A stretch of DNA of 64,000 nucleotides from Bradyrhizobium sp. RP6 (GCF_003837805.1 NZ_RQIT01000029.1:1-64000), one strand, 5' to 3'. Counted from the stretch's first letter, positions 25,313 through 33,907 are shown. Numbers and translations are program-made. The notes: generated by a model from the letters alone, not told the origin.

Positions 25313-26197
25313 TCAATTTTGGTTCGATGGATCGGCCGGACGACAGATGATCAGGGCGCCAAGCGTGAACAGATCCTCTTCGGAGAAGCCTGTGAAGCAT
25401 GGTGCCAATCGTTCCAGAATATGCCGCTCCGGCGGCCGACGATCGGGCTGATCGCTGAGTAGCTCAAACCCGGCCTCTCTAAATAGTTTCAGATACTCGC
25501 TGTGGCGCAAACGATTGACGTACTGGAAGCGCGACTGGAAAGGCGCCCAATCCTCCTCGGAATAGGTCAGAAAGTTGAACGAGCTGATGGACGGATCGAA
25601 GCCTTTGAAGTGGTCGCCATAGTCGATCTGCATGAGGACCAGTCCGTCAGGACGAATGATGCGTCGCAGCTCCTTCAAGATCGCCGCGATGTTATCCTTG
25701 GGAATGTGTTCGAGCGTTTCGACGGAGACCGCGCAGTCGATCGAACCGGCCGGCAGGCCTGTCGTCCGGGCATCGGCTGGCGCGCGATAGTCGATCCTCC
25801 AGGAACGTTTGAGGTCGTCAAGGGAATTGATATCGGGGTGGCTGGTGCCGCTGAGTCTGGAAATGATGGCGGCATTGGAGCGGATCAGCTCCAGCTTGGC
25901 CAAGCGCGCGATGTCGACCGTGATGAAGCGCTGCGCTCCATACGCGCTGAAGGCGAGCGGAATGATCAGATCGCGCCCGGTGCCGAACTCGAAGCAGGTC
26001 GAATCCCGTAGCGGCCGTAGACTGTACGCTTGGTGAACGCCCAGCAGCCGCCGCGCGAGCGTGTAGACGGATTTGACCTGCTTCTCGGGCCGGGGCAGCC
26101 GTCGTGTAACGTAGCGCTGCAGGGCGTAGTGGATGTCTTCGCCAAAGGGGATGTTCGACAGCACCAAGAACGCTCGCGCCTTTGTCTGCCAACGCAC
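25313..26197 (-). CDS. Class I SAM-dependent methyltransferase
   Basis: 294 aa. SAM motif I-like FEFGTGRDLIIPLAF near residues 89-103, acidic FITVDIARL, and post-motif DCAVSVETLEHIPKDN followed by RPDGLVLMQIDYGDHF. Start is GTG 26197 with AGGAAT 7-8 nt upstream. Convergent with the Wzy-like gene. Probably methylates a sugar, lipid or protein component of the glycan; the acceptor is unknown. Confidence 0.78.
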   Translation of the reverse strand: MRWQTKARAFLVLSNIPFGEDIHYALQRYVTRRLPRPEKQVKSVYTLARRLLGVHQAYSLRPLRDSTCFEFGTGRDLIIPLAFSAYGAQRFITVDIARLAKLELIRSNAAIISRLSGTSHPDINSLDDLKRSWRIDYRAPADARTTGLPAGSIDCAVSVETLEHIPKDNIAAILKELRRIIRPDGLVLMQIDYGDHFKGFDPSISSFNFLTYSEEDWAPFQSRFQYVNRLRHSEYLKLFREAGFELLSDQPDRRPPERHILERLAPCFTGFSEEDLFTLGALIICRPADPSNQN

Positions 26198-26686
26198 GTC
26201 AGCGATTCCTCGGTTGAATGGACGTCGTGGTTGGCATGGTGCTGACGAACGGTCGTCGTGGTGGATGTCCAGGATGGGCCCTGATCCGGCTGTTCAGGCG
26301 GGTACCAAATCGCATAGCCAGCTTTGATTATATGGGGGGCGCAGGCGCAACGCAAGGTTGCGGGGGCGGACTCGGAAGCAAATCCGATCGAGGTCGAAGT
26401 GCCTCTTTTCCGACTACGTCGCCGGCCGCAGGTTCCCCTCCAAGCTGCTGATCGTGCTCATGGCGGACCGAGTTTCCGCAGGAGCGGAGCCGGCTCTCGC
26501 GCCTCCAAGCGGAGGGCAGTCAGAGATGGATGTTCTCGTCCGGCCTGAATCCGACAAACCCGTCAGAGGTCGGCCGTGATCAATGTCCCGCGGACGTGTA
26601 TCTCAGAAATGGTGACCGTGGATCGAGAATTCCCATGAGGGGACGCCCTCGGGCCGGAGAGCCGTCGCGCGTGGGCGCTTGCGCCG
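26198..26686. other. Intergenic region without recognisable gene
   Basis: 489 bp between two minus-strand genes. Plus-strand frames at about 26324-26580 stay open for 70-75 codons, but their translations are Arg/Pro/Ala-rich with no family resemblance, and there is no convincing ribosome site. It may hold remnants of a lost gene. No hairpin or repeat stands out. Confidence 0.4.
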
Positions 26687-27526
26687 CTACCACACGCTTC
26701 TGCCGCCGTCGATCACTAGGTTCTGCCCGGTCATGTAGCTGGAGGCATCCGAGCAGAGGAACTGCACCGCAGCGCGGTATTCGTCGACCTCGGCCATGCG
26801 GCCCATGGGGATCAGGCGCGTCAGTCGTTCGACGAAAGCGGGATCCTGGTTGTTGAAGACGCCGCCGGGAGAGATCGCGTTGACGCGGACGCCATGGTCG
26901 GCCCAATAGGTCGCCAGATATTTCGTCAGCCCGATCAGGCCGTGCTTGATCACCGAATAAGTCACCGGCTTCACCGGCTGCTCTTCCTCGCGTGTCACCT
27001 GCGGCTGGCGGTAAAGCCGCTGGTCCGGTGCGATCACGCCGAGATCGGAGGCGATGTTGAGGATCACGCCGCGACCACGTTTGGCCATCGCGCCGCCAAA
27101 CACCTGCGCGCACAGCATCGCGCCGGTCAGGCCCACGGCGATCTCGGTCTGCCATTGCGGCACCGGAAACGCCTCGAAGCGGGAGGAATGCATCACGCCG
27201 GGTGCGGAGGTCACCTTGGGATCGATTGCAGCGTTGTTGACGAGGATGTCGATGGAGACGGCACGGCTGGAAAGCTGCTCGTGCGCAGCGCGCACCGAAT
27301 CGAGTGTGGTGACGTCGATCGCAAGCGCAATCAGGTCGGCGGACGGCGCGTTCTGCTTGAGCGCGGCAACGGCGGCTTCGGCCTGCGCAAGCCCGACGTC
27401 GGTGACGACGACGCGCGCGCCAGCCTCGGAGAGCGCCGCGACATGCTGCCGGCCGAGCAGGCCGCCTGCACCGGTCACGAGAGCGGTGCGGCCGGTCAGG
27501 TCATAGCGTGAGGACGGGCTTGCCAT
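26687..27526 (-). CDS. SDR oxidoreductase, PtmA-like paralogue
   Basis: 279 aa classical SDR: TGAGGLLGRQH (NAD(P) site), NNAAIDP, NIASDLG, YSVIK (Tyr/Lys) and DGGRSVW at the C-terminus. It shares APDQRLY, LATYWA-HGVRVN, SPGGV, IPMGRMAEVDE and GQNLVIDGG with the SDR at 12457-13278, so the two are paralogues split between the two ulosonate operons. An insertion between IAPDQRLY and YSVIK (about residues 165-185) is longer here. ATG 27526; the open frame upstream is neighbouring gene sequence. Last gene of the second operon. Confidence 0.82.
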   Translation of the reverse strand: MASPSSRYDLTGRTALVTGAGGLLGRQHVAALSEAGARVVVTDVGLAQAEAAVAALKQNAPSADLIALAIDVTTLDSVRAAHEQLSSRAVSIDILVNNAAIDPKVTSAPGVMHSSRFEAFPVPQWQTEIAVGLTGAMLCAQVFGGAMAKRGRGVILNIASDLGVIAPDQRLYRQPQVTREEEQPVKPVTYSVIKHGLIGLTKYLATYWADHGVRVNAISPGGVFNNQDPAFVERLTRLIPMGRMAEVDEYRAAVQFLCSDASSYMTGQNLVIDGGRSVW

Positions 27527-27539
27527 CGGGAGCTCCTGT

Positions 27540-28301
27540 TCAGCTGCGCAATTGGCCGCCGTCGGCGACCATGACGCTGCCGGTGATGAACGCCGCGCGC
27601 GGCGAGACGAGGAACGCGACGAGGTCGGCGACCTCTTCCGGCTTGCCCAGCCGGCGCAGTGCCACCTCGCGAACAAGCATGTCCTCGACTGCGGCCCTGT
27701 TCTCGGCGAGCTTGCGCGCCCAGGTGCCGTCGGCGGCGAGGATGTTGCCGGGTGCGACCGCATTGATGCGGATGCCCTCAAGCGCCAGCGGGCGCGCCAG
27801 CCCGCGCACGGTGGCGTTCAGCGCCGCCTTCGCGGCATAGTAAGTTACGGGCGCGCCAAGCGCCGCCATGCCGGCGATCGAGGAGATGCAGACGATGGAC
27901 CGGTCGCCGCTGCCGCGCGCCATCAGCGGCCGTGCGGCCTCGATCATGTTGGTCGTGGCAAAGAGATTGAGGTCCATCACCCGCGACCACTCCGCGGCGG
28001 TTTCCTTCCCAGGAGGTACGGAAGCGCCGCTGCCGACGTTACAGACGAGAATGTCGAGGCGGCCCCACTGCCGTTCGACCTCCTGCACCAACGTCGCAGC
28101 GGCAGCCGGATCGGCGACATCGGCCACGTGTACCGACGTGCTGCCGCGGACCGCGGCCCGTGCGGCATCGAGCGCATCGGCGCCGCGTGCGGCGAGCGCG
28201 ACCTTGGCACCTTCCGCGGCGAGCGTCGTTGCGATCGCAAGCCCGATGCCGCGGCTGGCCCCTGTGACGAGCACGACGCGATCGTTCAGCTCGAGTTTCA
28301 T
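27540..28301 (-). CDS. SDR oxidoreductase
   Basis: 253 aa classical short-chain dehydrogenase: TGASRGIGLA near residues 13-22, CNVGSG in place of the usual NNAG, SSIAGMAALG, YYAAK catalytic pair, and GSVMVADGGQLRS. The CNVGSG variant at the NNAG position is worth noting but is compatible with activity. Start ATG overlaps the isomerase stop by 4 bp. Substrate unknown; likely a sugar intermediate of the second operon. Confidence 0.82.
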   Translation of the reverse strand: MKLELNDRVVLVTGASRGIGLAIATTLAAEGAKVALAARGADALDAARAAVRGSTSVHVADVADPAAAATLVQEVERQWGRLDILVCNVGSGASVPPGKETAAEWSRVMDLNLFATTNMIEAARPLMARGSGDRSIVCISSIAGMAALGAPVTYYAAKAALNATVRGLARPLALEGIRINAVAPGNILAADGTWARKLAENRAAVEDMLVREVALRRLGKPEEVADLVAFLVSPRAAFITGSVMVADGGQLRS

Positions 28302-29146
28302 CGCGCGGCATCCTCGATCCAGCGAACCGTCATGTCGCGATACTTCGCCAACGCGCCGGCGTGATCGCCGTCGCTGGCTCGCGCAGTTTGCAGGATGTAC
28401 TGCCCCTTGTAGCCGGAGCGTTCGATCAGACGGATCGTCTTCGCCAAGTCGGCATTGCCCGTGCCAAGCGGCACGGTGGTGCCGCCCCGAATGCGGTCCT
28501 TCACATGGACATTGAGAATGCGCGGCGCATAAGCGTCAATCTCCTCGTCGCTGTCATAGCCGAGCGAAGCGCTGTTGCCGCTGTCGTAGTTGATGCCGAA
28601 GACGTCCGCCGGAAACGCCTCCATGAACCGGGCGAGCTCATGCGGCGGCAGATCGGATTCGAAGACGATCCTGACGTTCCGTCTTGCGAGCTGCTCGGAG
28701 CGCGCGAGAAGCACGCGCTTCAACGTATCGGTCTCGCTCAGGCGCTCGATCTTGCCGTTGTCGACCAGCGGGATCACCACGAATTCGATGCCGATCCGGC
28801 TGCAGGCCGCGATCAGGAGGTCGAGGTCGGTGACGAGCGCGTCGCGTACCACAGCATCGACCTTCCAGAACGGCGCCTGCATGAAGCAATCGCCTGTCAG
28901 GCTCGGGATGCGGACGCCGTTCTCGCGCGACAGCGTCAGAATCTCCTGTTGTCCCGCCTCGGTCGTGAGCGGGTTCTCCCGCAGCCGCTCCTGATCGATG
29001 GTCCATTCCATTCGCGTCAGGCCGAGCGCCTTGGCACGGGGAAGTTCCTCGCGCCATTCATTCCACGGGAAAGCCTGGATCTTGCCGTCGACCAGTGCCG
29101 ACAGGCGTCCCTGCATGAAGCCGATGCGTTGCAGTGTTGCGGTCAC
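28298..29146 (-). CDS. TIM-barrel sugar phosphate isomerase/epimerase
   Basis: 282 aa, xylose-isomerase-like/AP-endonuclease-2 fold. Segments IGFMQGRLS, MEWTID, FESDLPPHE, NYDSGNSAS and NVHVKDR supply the metal-ligand positions (Glu, Asp, His) of the family. At the last barrel strand I read YILQTAR, so Gln stands where many relatives have the second catalytic Glu; this may alter the chemistry. Start is GTG 29146 (GTGA overlap with the next gene's stop). A second barrel of this fold is fused to the synthase encoded at 30589-32508. Expected reaction type: keto-aldo isomerisation or C2/C3 epimerisation of a sugar phosphate. Confidence 0.78.
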   Translation of the reverse strand: MTATLQRIGFMQGRLSALVDGKIQAFPWNEWREELPRAKALGLTRMEWTIDQERLRENPLTTEAGQQEILTLSRENGVRIPSLTGDCFMQAPFWKVDAVVRDALVTDLDLLIAACSRIGIEFVVIPLVDNGKIERLSETDTLKRVLLARSEQLARRNVRIVFESDLPPHELARFMEAFPADVFGINYDSGNSASLGYDSDEEIDAYAPRILNVHVKDRIRGGTTVPLGTGNADLAKTIRLIERSGYKGQYILQTARASDGDHAGALAKYRDMTVRWIEDAAR

Positions 29147-29907
29147 GATGTGTTATCCGAGCTGATGGCGAGACCCTTGGTGGTCCAGCCCCCATCGACG
29201 AAGATTTCCTGGCCGGTCACGTAGGCGGAGGCTTCCGAGGCCAGGAAGATGGCGGCGCCCACCATGTCGGCGGGCTGTCCCCAGCGGCCGAGCATCGTAT
29301 GGCGGCGTCGATCCTCGTGCATGATGGGATCGGCGTAACTCCTCGCGGTCATCTCCGTTGCGACGTATCCGGGCGCAAGCGCGTTGACGCGGATGGCGTC
29401 GGGTGCGTAGTCGGCGGCGAGCGCGCGCGTCAGCCCGGCCAGACCCGCCTTCGCTGCCACGTAGCCGGGATTGCCGGGGAAGCCCCGCACCGAATTGATG
29501 CTGGTGACGTTGACGATCGCCGCCGAGCCCGCGTTCTTCAGCAGCGGGTAGGCGGCGAGGATGGTGGCGTAGACGCCGGTGAGATCGGTTGCGACCGTGG
29601 CGCGGAAGCGTGCGAGCTCGCTTTCGCTGCTTTGGGCGGGAAGGCTGATGCCGGCGGCATTCACGAGTGCGTCGATGCGATCGCCTTTTGCCGCAATGGT
29701 GCGGAACGCGCTTTCGATGGCTCCGTCGTCTGAAAGGTCGCAGGCAATCGCGATGACGCCCTGCGGCGCGGTTCCGGACCGGCTGAGGCCGAACACCGTG
29801 GCCCCCGCATTCTTCAGGCCGCTCGCGATCGCGGCGCCGATGCCGCGCGAAGCGCCGGTGACCACGGCGATCTTGCCTGCGAGAGAGAAGGCGCTGAGAT
29901 CAGGCAT
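29143..29907 (-). CDS. SDR oxidoreductase
   Basis: 254 aa classical SDR: TGASRGIGAA (near 17-26), NAAGIS, NVTSINSVRG, GYVAAKAG (Tyr/Lys) and GQEIFVDGGW. Overlaps the cytidylyltransferase gene by 8 bp and the isomerase gene by 4 bp, so it is translationally coupled in the second ulosonate operon. Relatives include 3-ketoacyl reductases and sugar dehydrogenases; by context a sugar oxidation or reduction is more likely. Confidence 0.82.
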   Translation of the reverse strand: MPDLSAFSLAGKIAVVTGASRGIGAAIASGLKNAGATVFGLSRSGTAPQGVIAIACDLSDDGAIESAFRTIAAKGDRIDALVNAAGISLPAQSSESELARFRATVATDLTGVYATILAAYPLLKNAGSAAIVNVTSINSVRGFPGNPGYVAAKAGLAGLTRALAADYAPDAIRVNALAPGYVATEMTARSYADPIMHEDRRRHTMLGRWGQPADMVGAAIFLASEASAYVTGQEIFVDGGWTTKGLAISSDNTS

Positions 29908-30589
29908 AGCCGTAACTGCGCATGATGGCGGCGCAAAGCTTGACGTCCTCGGGACGATCGATCTGGAACATCTTGTGACGCTCCATCACGTGGAAGCCGA
30001 TCTTGCCGCCGAGACGATTGTTCTGCTCGCGCAGGAGGGATGGGATCAGGACGTAGAACGAGCCGTTCTCGAGGTAGCGCTTCTCGATCTGCTGCCGCAT
30101 GCGGCGGTTGCGATAGTCGTAATTGATCGGCTCCGGTCCGCTCGCGCCGATCCGCCAGTTGAAGTAATCCTCGACCTCGCAGACCGAAAGCAGGCTGTCG
30201 AGACGGTCGCGGTCGAAGGTCGCAAGCGCGTTCTCGATGTCGCCGGGCTCGCGGATCGGCGATGTGGCCTGAAGTGCGACGATGCGCTCGAACCGTCCCA
30301 TGCTCGCCTCGATCGCATCGAGGGCATGCAACCAGGCGGATTCGGAGGAGGCGAGGTCGCCCGAAATGTCGTCCGGACGCCGCACGCCGACCGCGCCCGC
30401 GGCCTCGGCCGCGGCCAGGATATTGTCACTGTCCGACGAGACCGCCACCACGTCGACGCCACGTGCGGCACGCGCCTGCTCGACCGTCCAGGCGATCAGC
30501 GGCTTGCCGCAGAGATCGAGCAGGTTCTTGTGCGGGATACCCTTGGAGCCGCCGCGCGCGGCGATCACGGCCAGCGTCTTGCGCGCCAT
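29900..30589 (-). CDS. CMP-nonulosonate/ulosonate cytidylyltransferase (NeuA family)
   Basis: 229 aa. AVIAARGGSKGIPHKN is the CTP-binding signature. VSSDSD, LQATSPIREP and QIDRPEDV are the conserved acidic segments of CMP-acylneuraminate synthetases. YRNRRMRQQIEKRYLENGSF is typical of NeuA-like rather than KdsB enzymes. It is the second such enzyme in the window (the other is at 13292-13993) and differs clearly from it, so it probably activates a different 3-deoxy-ulosonic acid. ATG 30589 overlaps the upstream gene's stop by one base (TGATG). Confidence 0.85.
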   Translation of the reverse strand: MARKTLAVIAARGGSKGIPHKNLLDLCGKPLIAWTVEQARAARGVDVVAVSSDSDNILAAAEAAGAVGVRRPDDISGDLASSESAWLHALDAIEASMGRFERIVALQATSPIREPGDIENALATFDRDRLDSLLSVCEVEDYFNWRIGASGPEPINYDYRNRRMRQQIEKRYLENGSFYVLIPSLLREQNNRLGGKIGFHVMERHKMFQIDRPEDVKLCAAIMRSYGYA

Positions 30590-32508
30590 CAGATGTGTCC
30601 CTCGAGGCGCTCGAGCGCGGTCCAGAAACCTTCGCCCATGTTCTTGTGGCCCTGCCATATCTCGGGAATGAACGACGCCGTCGGTGCATGCTTGCGCAGC
30701 ACCTGTCCGATCTCGTCGAAATCGATCTCGCCTTCGCCGATTTGGAGTCCTTCGCCGTCCAGCCCTTTGGCGTCGCCGAAATGCAGATGCGCGGTGTGCG
30801 GCCCGAGCTGGGCGAGGCCTTGCGCGAAGTCGAAGCCGAAATGATTGGCGGCGAGCTTGGTGTGGGAGATGTCGACGCACATGCGCAGATCATGCCTGGC
30901 GCAGAATGCGGCCGACTCCTCCGGGAAGATGAAGATGTTCTGATGACGCTGGCCGCCGAAATGCCAGGGGAACGGTGCCATGGTCTGCGGCGTCAGCTCG
31001 ACGCCGTCCATGTCGAGCTCGCTCAAGCTCTGCGCAAAAATGCGATAGCGCTCGGCTTTTTCCTCCGGCGGCAGCGGCTCATCCATGGTGAAGCCGCCGA
31101 TATTCGCGACGATGGGCGGGCGCTTGGTCTTGGGAAAGAACTTTTTCAGGCCGCGGGTGATGTCGATCACCGCTTGCGTCTGCTCCAGCGAATAGCGCCG
31201 CAGCGCCTCGTCGGGGGTTGCGAGGTCCATCAGCTTGGAGCCAGCAAACAGCTCCGGCGCATGCACGACGAAGCTGAGATCATAGGTGCCGGAGAGATAG
31301 GCCGCTGGATCGCGTTCCATGTCGCTGTAGCTGAGATGGAATTCGATGATGTCGGGCTCGCAGATCTCAAGGAAGCGCGCGGTATCGTGATAGCGCACCG
31401 GCACCCCCCAGGGCCGGTCGAAACGGTAGCGCCGTGCCTTCGCGACGCCCTCGTCGAGGTCGCTCTGGAAGAAATAGTCGTCCGCCGCCATCGTTCGCCT
31501 CAGCCTGCGGCCGAGCAGCGCCGGCATCTTCAGTGGCGACAGGCCCTGTCCCGGGCTCTTCACGGCGATGTCGTTTTCGGAGATCATCGTACCGGCCGGA
31601 AGGTCGCGCGCGGCCACCAAGCTCTTGGCGAGGTTTTCGCGGTTGATCAGCTCACCCTGGCTCAGCGCGCGCTCCGCGAGCTTCTCTCCGCGCGCCGCCT
31701 CGACCTCGCGGATGCCGGAGACCAGTGCCTTGAATTCCTCAGGCTCCAGGCTCGCGGCATGGTCCGGACCTTCCATCTCGCGATCGAGCGTAATGTGGCG
31801 TTCGATGACCACGGCGCCGAGCGCGACGGCGGCTGTGGAAACGGCAATGCCGCGCTCGTGGCCGGAATAGCCGACGACCGGATGGATTTCGCGCAGCGTT
31901 TCCATGAAACGCAAATGGATGTTGTGGAGCGCGGCCGGATAGGTGCTCTGGCAATGTAGGAGCACGTAGCTGGCATTGCGGTCGTCGAGGAACTTCGCCG
32001 CCGCCTTGATCTCGTCCGTCGTGCTCATACCGGTCGAGACGATCAGCGTCTTGCCGGTTGCTGTGAGGCGAGCGAGCAGCGGCAGGTTGGTGAGGTCGGC
32101 CGACGCGACCTTGTAGGCCTGCACGCCGAAGCTTTCGAGCACGGCGACGCTCTTCGCGTCCCAGGGCGTGCAGAGGTACTCGATACCCTTGGCTGCGCAG
32201 TACTCGGCGATCTTCTTTTGCTGCGCGATGGGCAGCTCGAAGCGGCGCAGGAGATCGAGCGTATATTCGACGGCGAGATCGTCGTCCTTCCCGGACAGGC
32301 TCGAGGCACGATAGACCTCGTCGAGTTTGCGCATCTGGAATTTGGCGCAGTCGGCGCCCGCCGCAACCGCGGCATCGACCAGCGCGATGGCGCGGTCGAA
32401 GTCGCCATTGTGGTTGTTGCCGATTTCGGCGATGACGTAACAGGGTTCGTCATCGCCCAGAAGACGGTTGCCGATGCGGACTGGAGCAGACTGTTTGGGC
32501 GATGTCAT
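30589..32508 (-). CDS. NeuB-family ulosonate synthase fused to SAF and TIM-barrel isomerase domains
   Basis: 639 aa, nearly twice the usual NeuB length. Residues about 22-270: PEP-condensing synthase (YVIAEIGNNHNGDF, AKFQMRKLDEVY, YLCTPWD, KVASADLTN, VSTGMST, LHCQSTYP, GYSGHERG, ERHITLDR, GPDHAASLEP). Residues about 296-352: SAF domain (SLVAARDLPAGTMI, KSPGQGLSPL). Residues about 365-639: a second barrel like sugar phosphate isomerases/epimerases (IIEFHLSY, VVHAPELF, CVDISHTKLAANH, HLHFGDAKG, PEIWQGH). The fusion suggests that an isomerase/epimerase step feeds or follows the aldol-type condensation. ATG 32508 gives MTSPKQSAPV; the upstream open frame is the next gene's antisense. Substrate unknown. 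Confidence 0.85.
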   Translation of the reverse strand: MTSPKQSAPVRIGNRLLGDDEPCYVIAEIGNNHNGDFDRAIALVDAAVAAGADCAKFQMRKLDEVYRASSLSGKDDDLAVEYTLDLLRRFELPIAQQKKIAEYCAAKGIEYLCTPWDAKSVAVLESFGVQAYKVASADLTNLPLLARLTATGKTLIVSTGMSTTDEIKAAAKFLDDRNASYVLLHCQSTYPAALHNIHLRFMETLREIHPVVGYSGHERGIAVSTAAVALGAVVIERHITLDREMEGPDHAASLEPEEFKALVSGIREVEAARGEKLAERALSQGELINRENLAKSLVAARDLPAGTMISENDIAVKSPGQGLSPLKMPALLGRRLRRTMAADDYFFQSDLDEGVAKARRYRFDRPWGVPVRYHDTARFLEICEPDIIEFHLSYSDMERDPAAYLSGTYDLSFVVHAPELFAGSKLMDLATPDEALRRYSLEQTQAVIDITRGLKKFFPKTKRPPIVANIGGFTMDEPLPPEEKAERYRIFAQSLSELDMDGVELTPQTMAPFPWHFGGQRHQNIFIFPEESAAFCARHDLRMCVDISHTKLAANHFGFDFAQGLAQLGPHTAHLHFGDAKGLDGEGLQIGEGEIDFDEIGQVLRKHAPTASFIPEIWQGHKNMGEGFWTALERLEGHI

Positions 32509-32530
32509 CAACACTCTCGTCTCATATGCG

Positions 32531-33907
32531 TCAGGCGAGCCGCGCGGGAACGCGCGACTTCCACGTCCGCAGCCCGTTCTCCTCGAACATGATGCGCGAA
32601 CAGCGATGCCCCTGCTGTTCCAGCGCCGCGATGAGCTGGTAACGCTCGAACGGACGCACGAAGAACAGGAAGTAACCGCCGCCGCCGGCGCCCAGGAGCT
32701 TTCCGCCGACCGCACCGTGCTGCTTGGCGAAATCGTAGATCGCGTCGATCGCTTCCGACGAGATCTTCGAGCTCAGCTTCCGTTTGGCGTGCCAGGCCTC
32801 GTCGATCAGCCGGCCGCATTCCAGGAGCTGGCCGCGCAGCAGATGCCGCCTTATGTCGCGCGTCACTTCCTTCTGCTTGGCTGCGGCGGCGACGGCGTCG
32901 CTGGTCTCGTGCTGAGCCTTCTGGTCGCGGTGAATGGCGCCGGAATCGCGGCCGGAGCCGGCGTAGCAGAGCACCAGGCTCTCCTCGAGCTCGGCGATGA
33001 TGTTGGGATCCAGGCGAAGCGGCACGATGGTGTTCTGGTCGGAGAAGAACTCCATGTGATTGAAGCCGCCGAACACGGTGGCGTACTGATCCTGCCAGCC
33101 GCCGGGAATATTGAGCATCAGCCGCTCGGCCTGGAACGCCATTTCCGCGATCTCGTGGCGGTCCCACTGATCCCCACGGAATTCGTTGAAGCAACCGATG
33201 ATCGCGGACGAGACCACCGCGGAGCCGCCGAGGCCGGAACCGACCGGGAAATCGGCGGATACCTCGAGCTCGAATCCATAAGTCGGCTTGATCAGGCGCA
33301 CGACCGACTTGATCAGCGCGAGATCTCCGCCCGTTCCGAGTTCCGCGAGATTGTCGGCCTCAACCGTGCGGCGGAAATCGTGCGAGTAGATCCGGATGCT
33401 GGGATCGCTCCGGCGCCGCAGCGTCGCGTGCGCGTACATCTTGATCGTGGCGCTGATAACCGCGCCACCGTCATTCGCCACGAAGTAATGCGTCAGGTCG
33501 GTGCCGCCGCCGGAGAAGCTGATCCGCACCGGCGAGCGGGCACGCGCGAACACCTCGCTCTCTTCCGACAGGTTGAACAGCTCGCGGCTGAATACGTCGA
33601 CCAGCCGTCCCTCGCCATCGAGGATCGGCACCACATGGACGCGCTGGTCGAGCAGCTTGAGGATTTGCTCGCGTGGCCCGCCGGTCGGCGCCCAGACGAA
33701 GTTGCGATTGATGCAGGACGCAACCCGGTCCTGAATCGTGATGCCGGTCAGCATGCGCCTGCGGATGTCACCGTCCGTCACGGCGCCGACGATTCGTCCG
33801 CTCGCGTCCTGCGCGAACAGGATGCCGAGCATGTTCGCATTCAGGCGCCGGAAGGCTTCCTCAATGGTCTCGGTTTCGGCAATGGTGACGAGGGTTCGTT
33901 CAAGCAC
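32531..33907 (-). CDS. GHMP kinase (heptose-7-phosphate kinase HddA-like) with N-terminal CBS pair
   Basis: 458 aa from GTG 33907. Residues about 3-115 are a CBS pair (GAVTDGDIRRRMLTGI; HVVPILDGEG). Residues about 124-458 are a GHMP kinase: PVRISFSGGGTDLTHYF (motif 1), PVGSGLGGSAVVSSA (ATP loop, 221-235) and GKLLGAGGGGYFLFF (motif 3). The kinase half resembles D-glycero-D-manno-heptose 7-phosphate kinases. The CBS half resembles that of the CBS-nucleotidyltransferase at 14895-15944. CBS pairs usually sense adenine nucleotides, so allosteric control is plausible. GTG 33907 is chosen because the CBS domain starts there; an ATG at 34015 would add a Pro-rich, non-conserved 36-residue tail. First gene of the second operon, 22 bp before the synthase. 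Confidence 0.8.
   Translation of the reverse strand: MLERTLVTIAETETIEEAFRRLNANMLGILFAQDASGRIVGAVTDGDIRRRMLTGITIQDRVASCINRNFVWAPTGGPREQILKLLDQRVHVVPILDGEGRLVDVFSRELFNLSEESEVFARARSPVRISFSGGGTDLTHYFVANDGGAVISATIKMYAHATLRRRSDPSIRIYSHDFRRTVEADNLAELGTGGDLALIKSVVRLIKPTYGFELEVSADFPVGSGLGGSAVVSSAIIGCFNEFRGDQWDRHEIAEMAFQAERLMLNIPGGWQDQYATVFGGFNHMEFFSDQNTIVPLRLDPNIIAELEESLVLCYAGSGRDSGAIHRDQKAQHETSDAVAAAAKQKEVTRDIRRHLLRGQLLECGRLIDEAWHAKRKLSSKISSEAIDAIYDFAKQHGAVGGKLLGAGGGGYFLFFVRPFERYQLIAALEQQGHRCSRIMFEENGLRTWKSRVPARLA

Noticed and set aside
26324..26580. Overlapping 70-75-codon plus-strand frames
   Set aside because: Two competing frames of similar length, no motif, no ribosome site; treated as non-coding.
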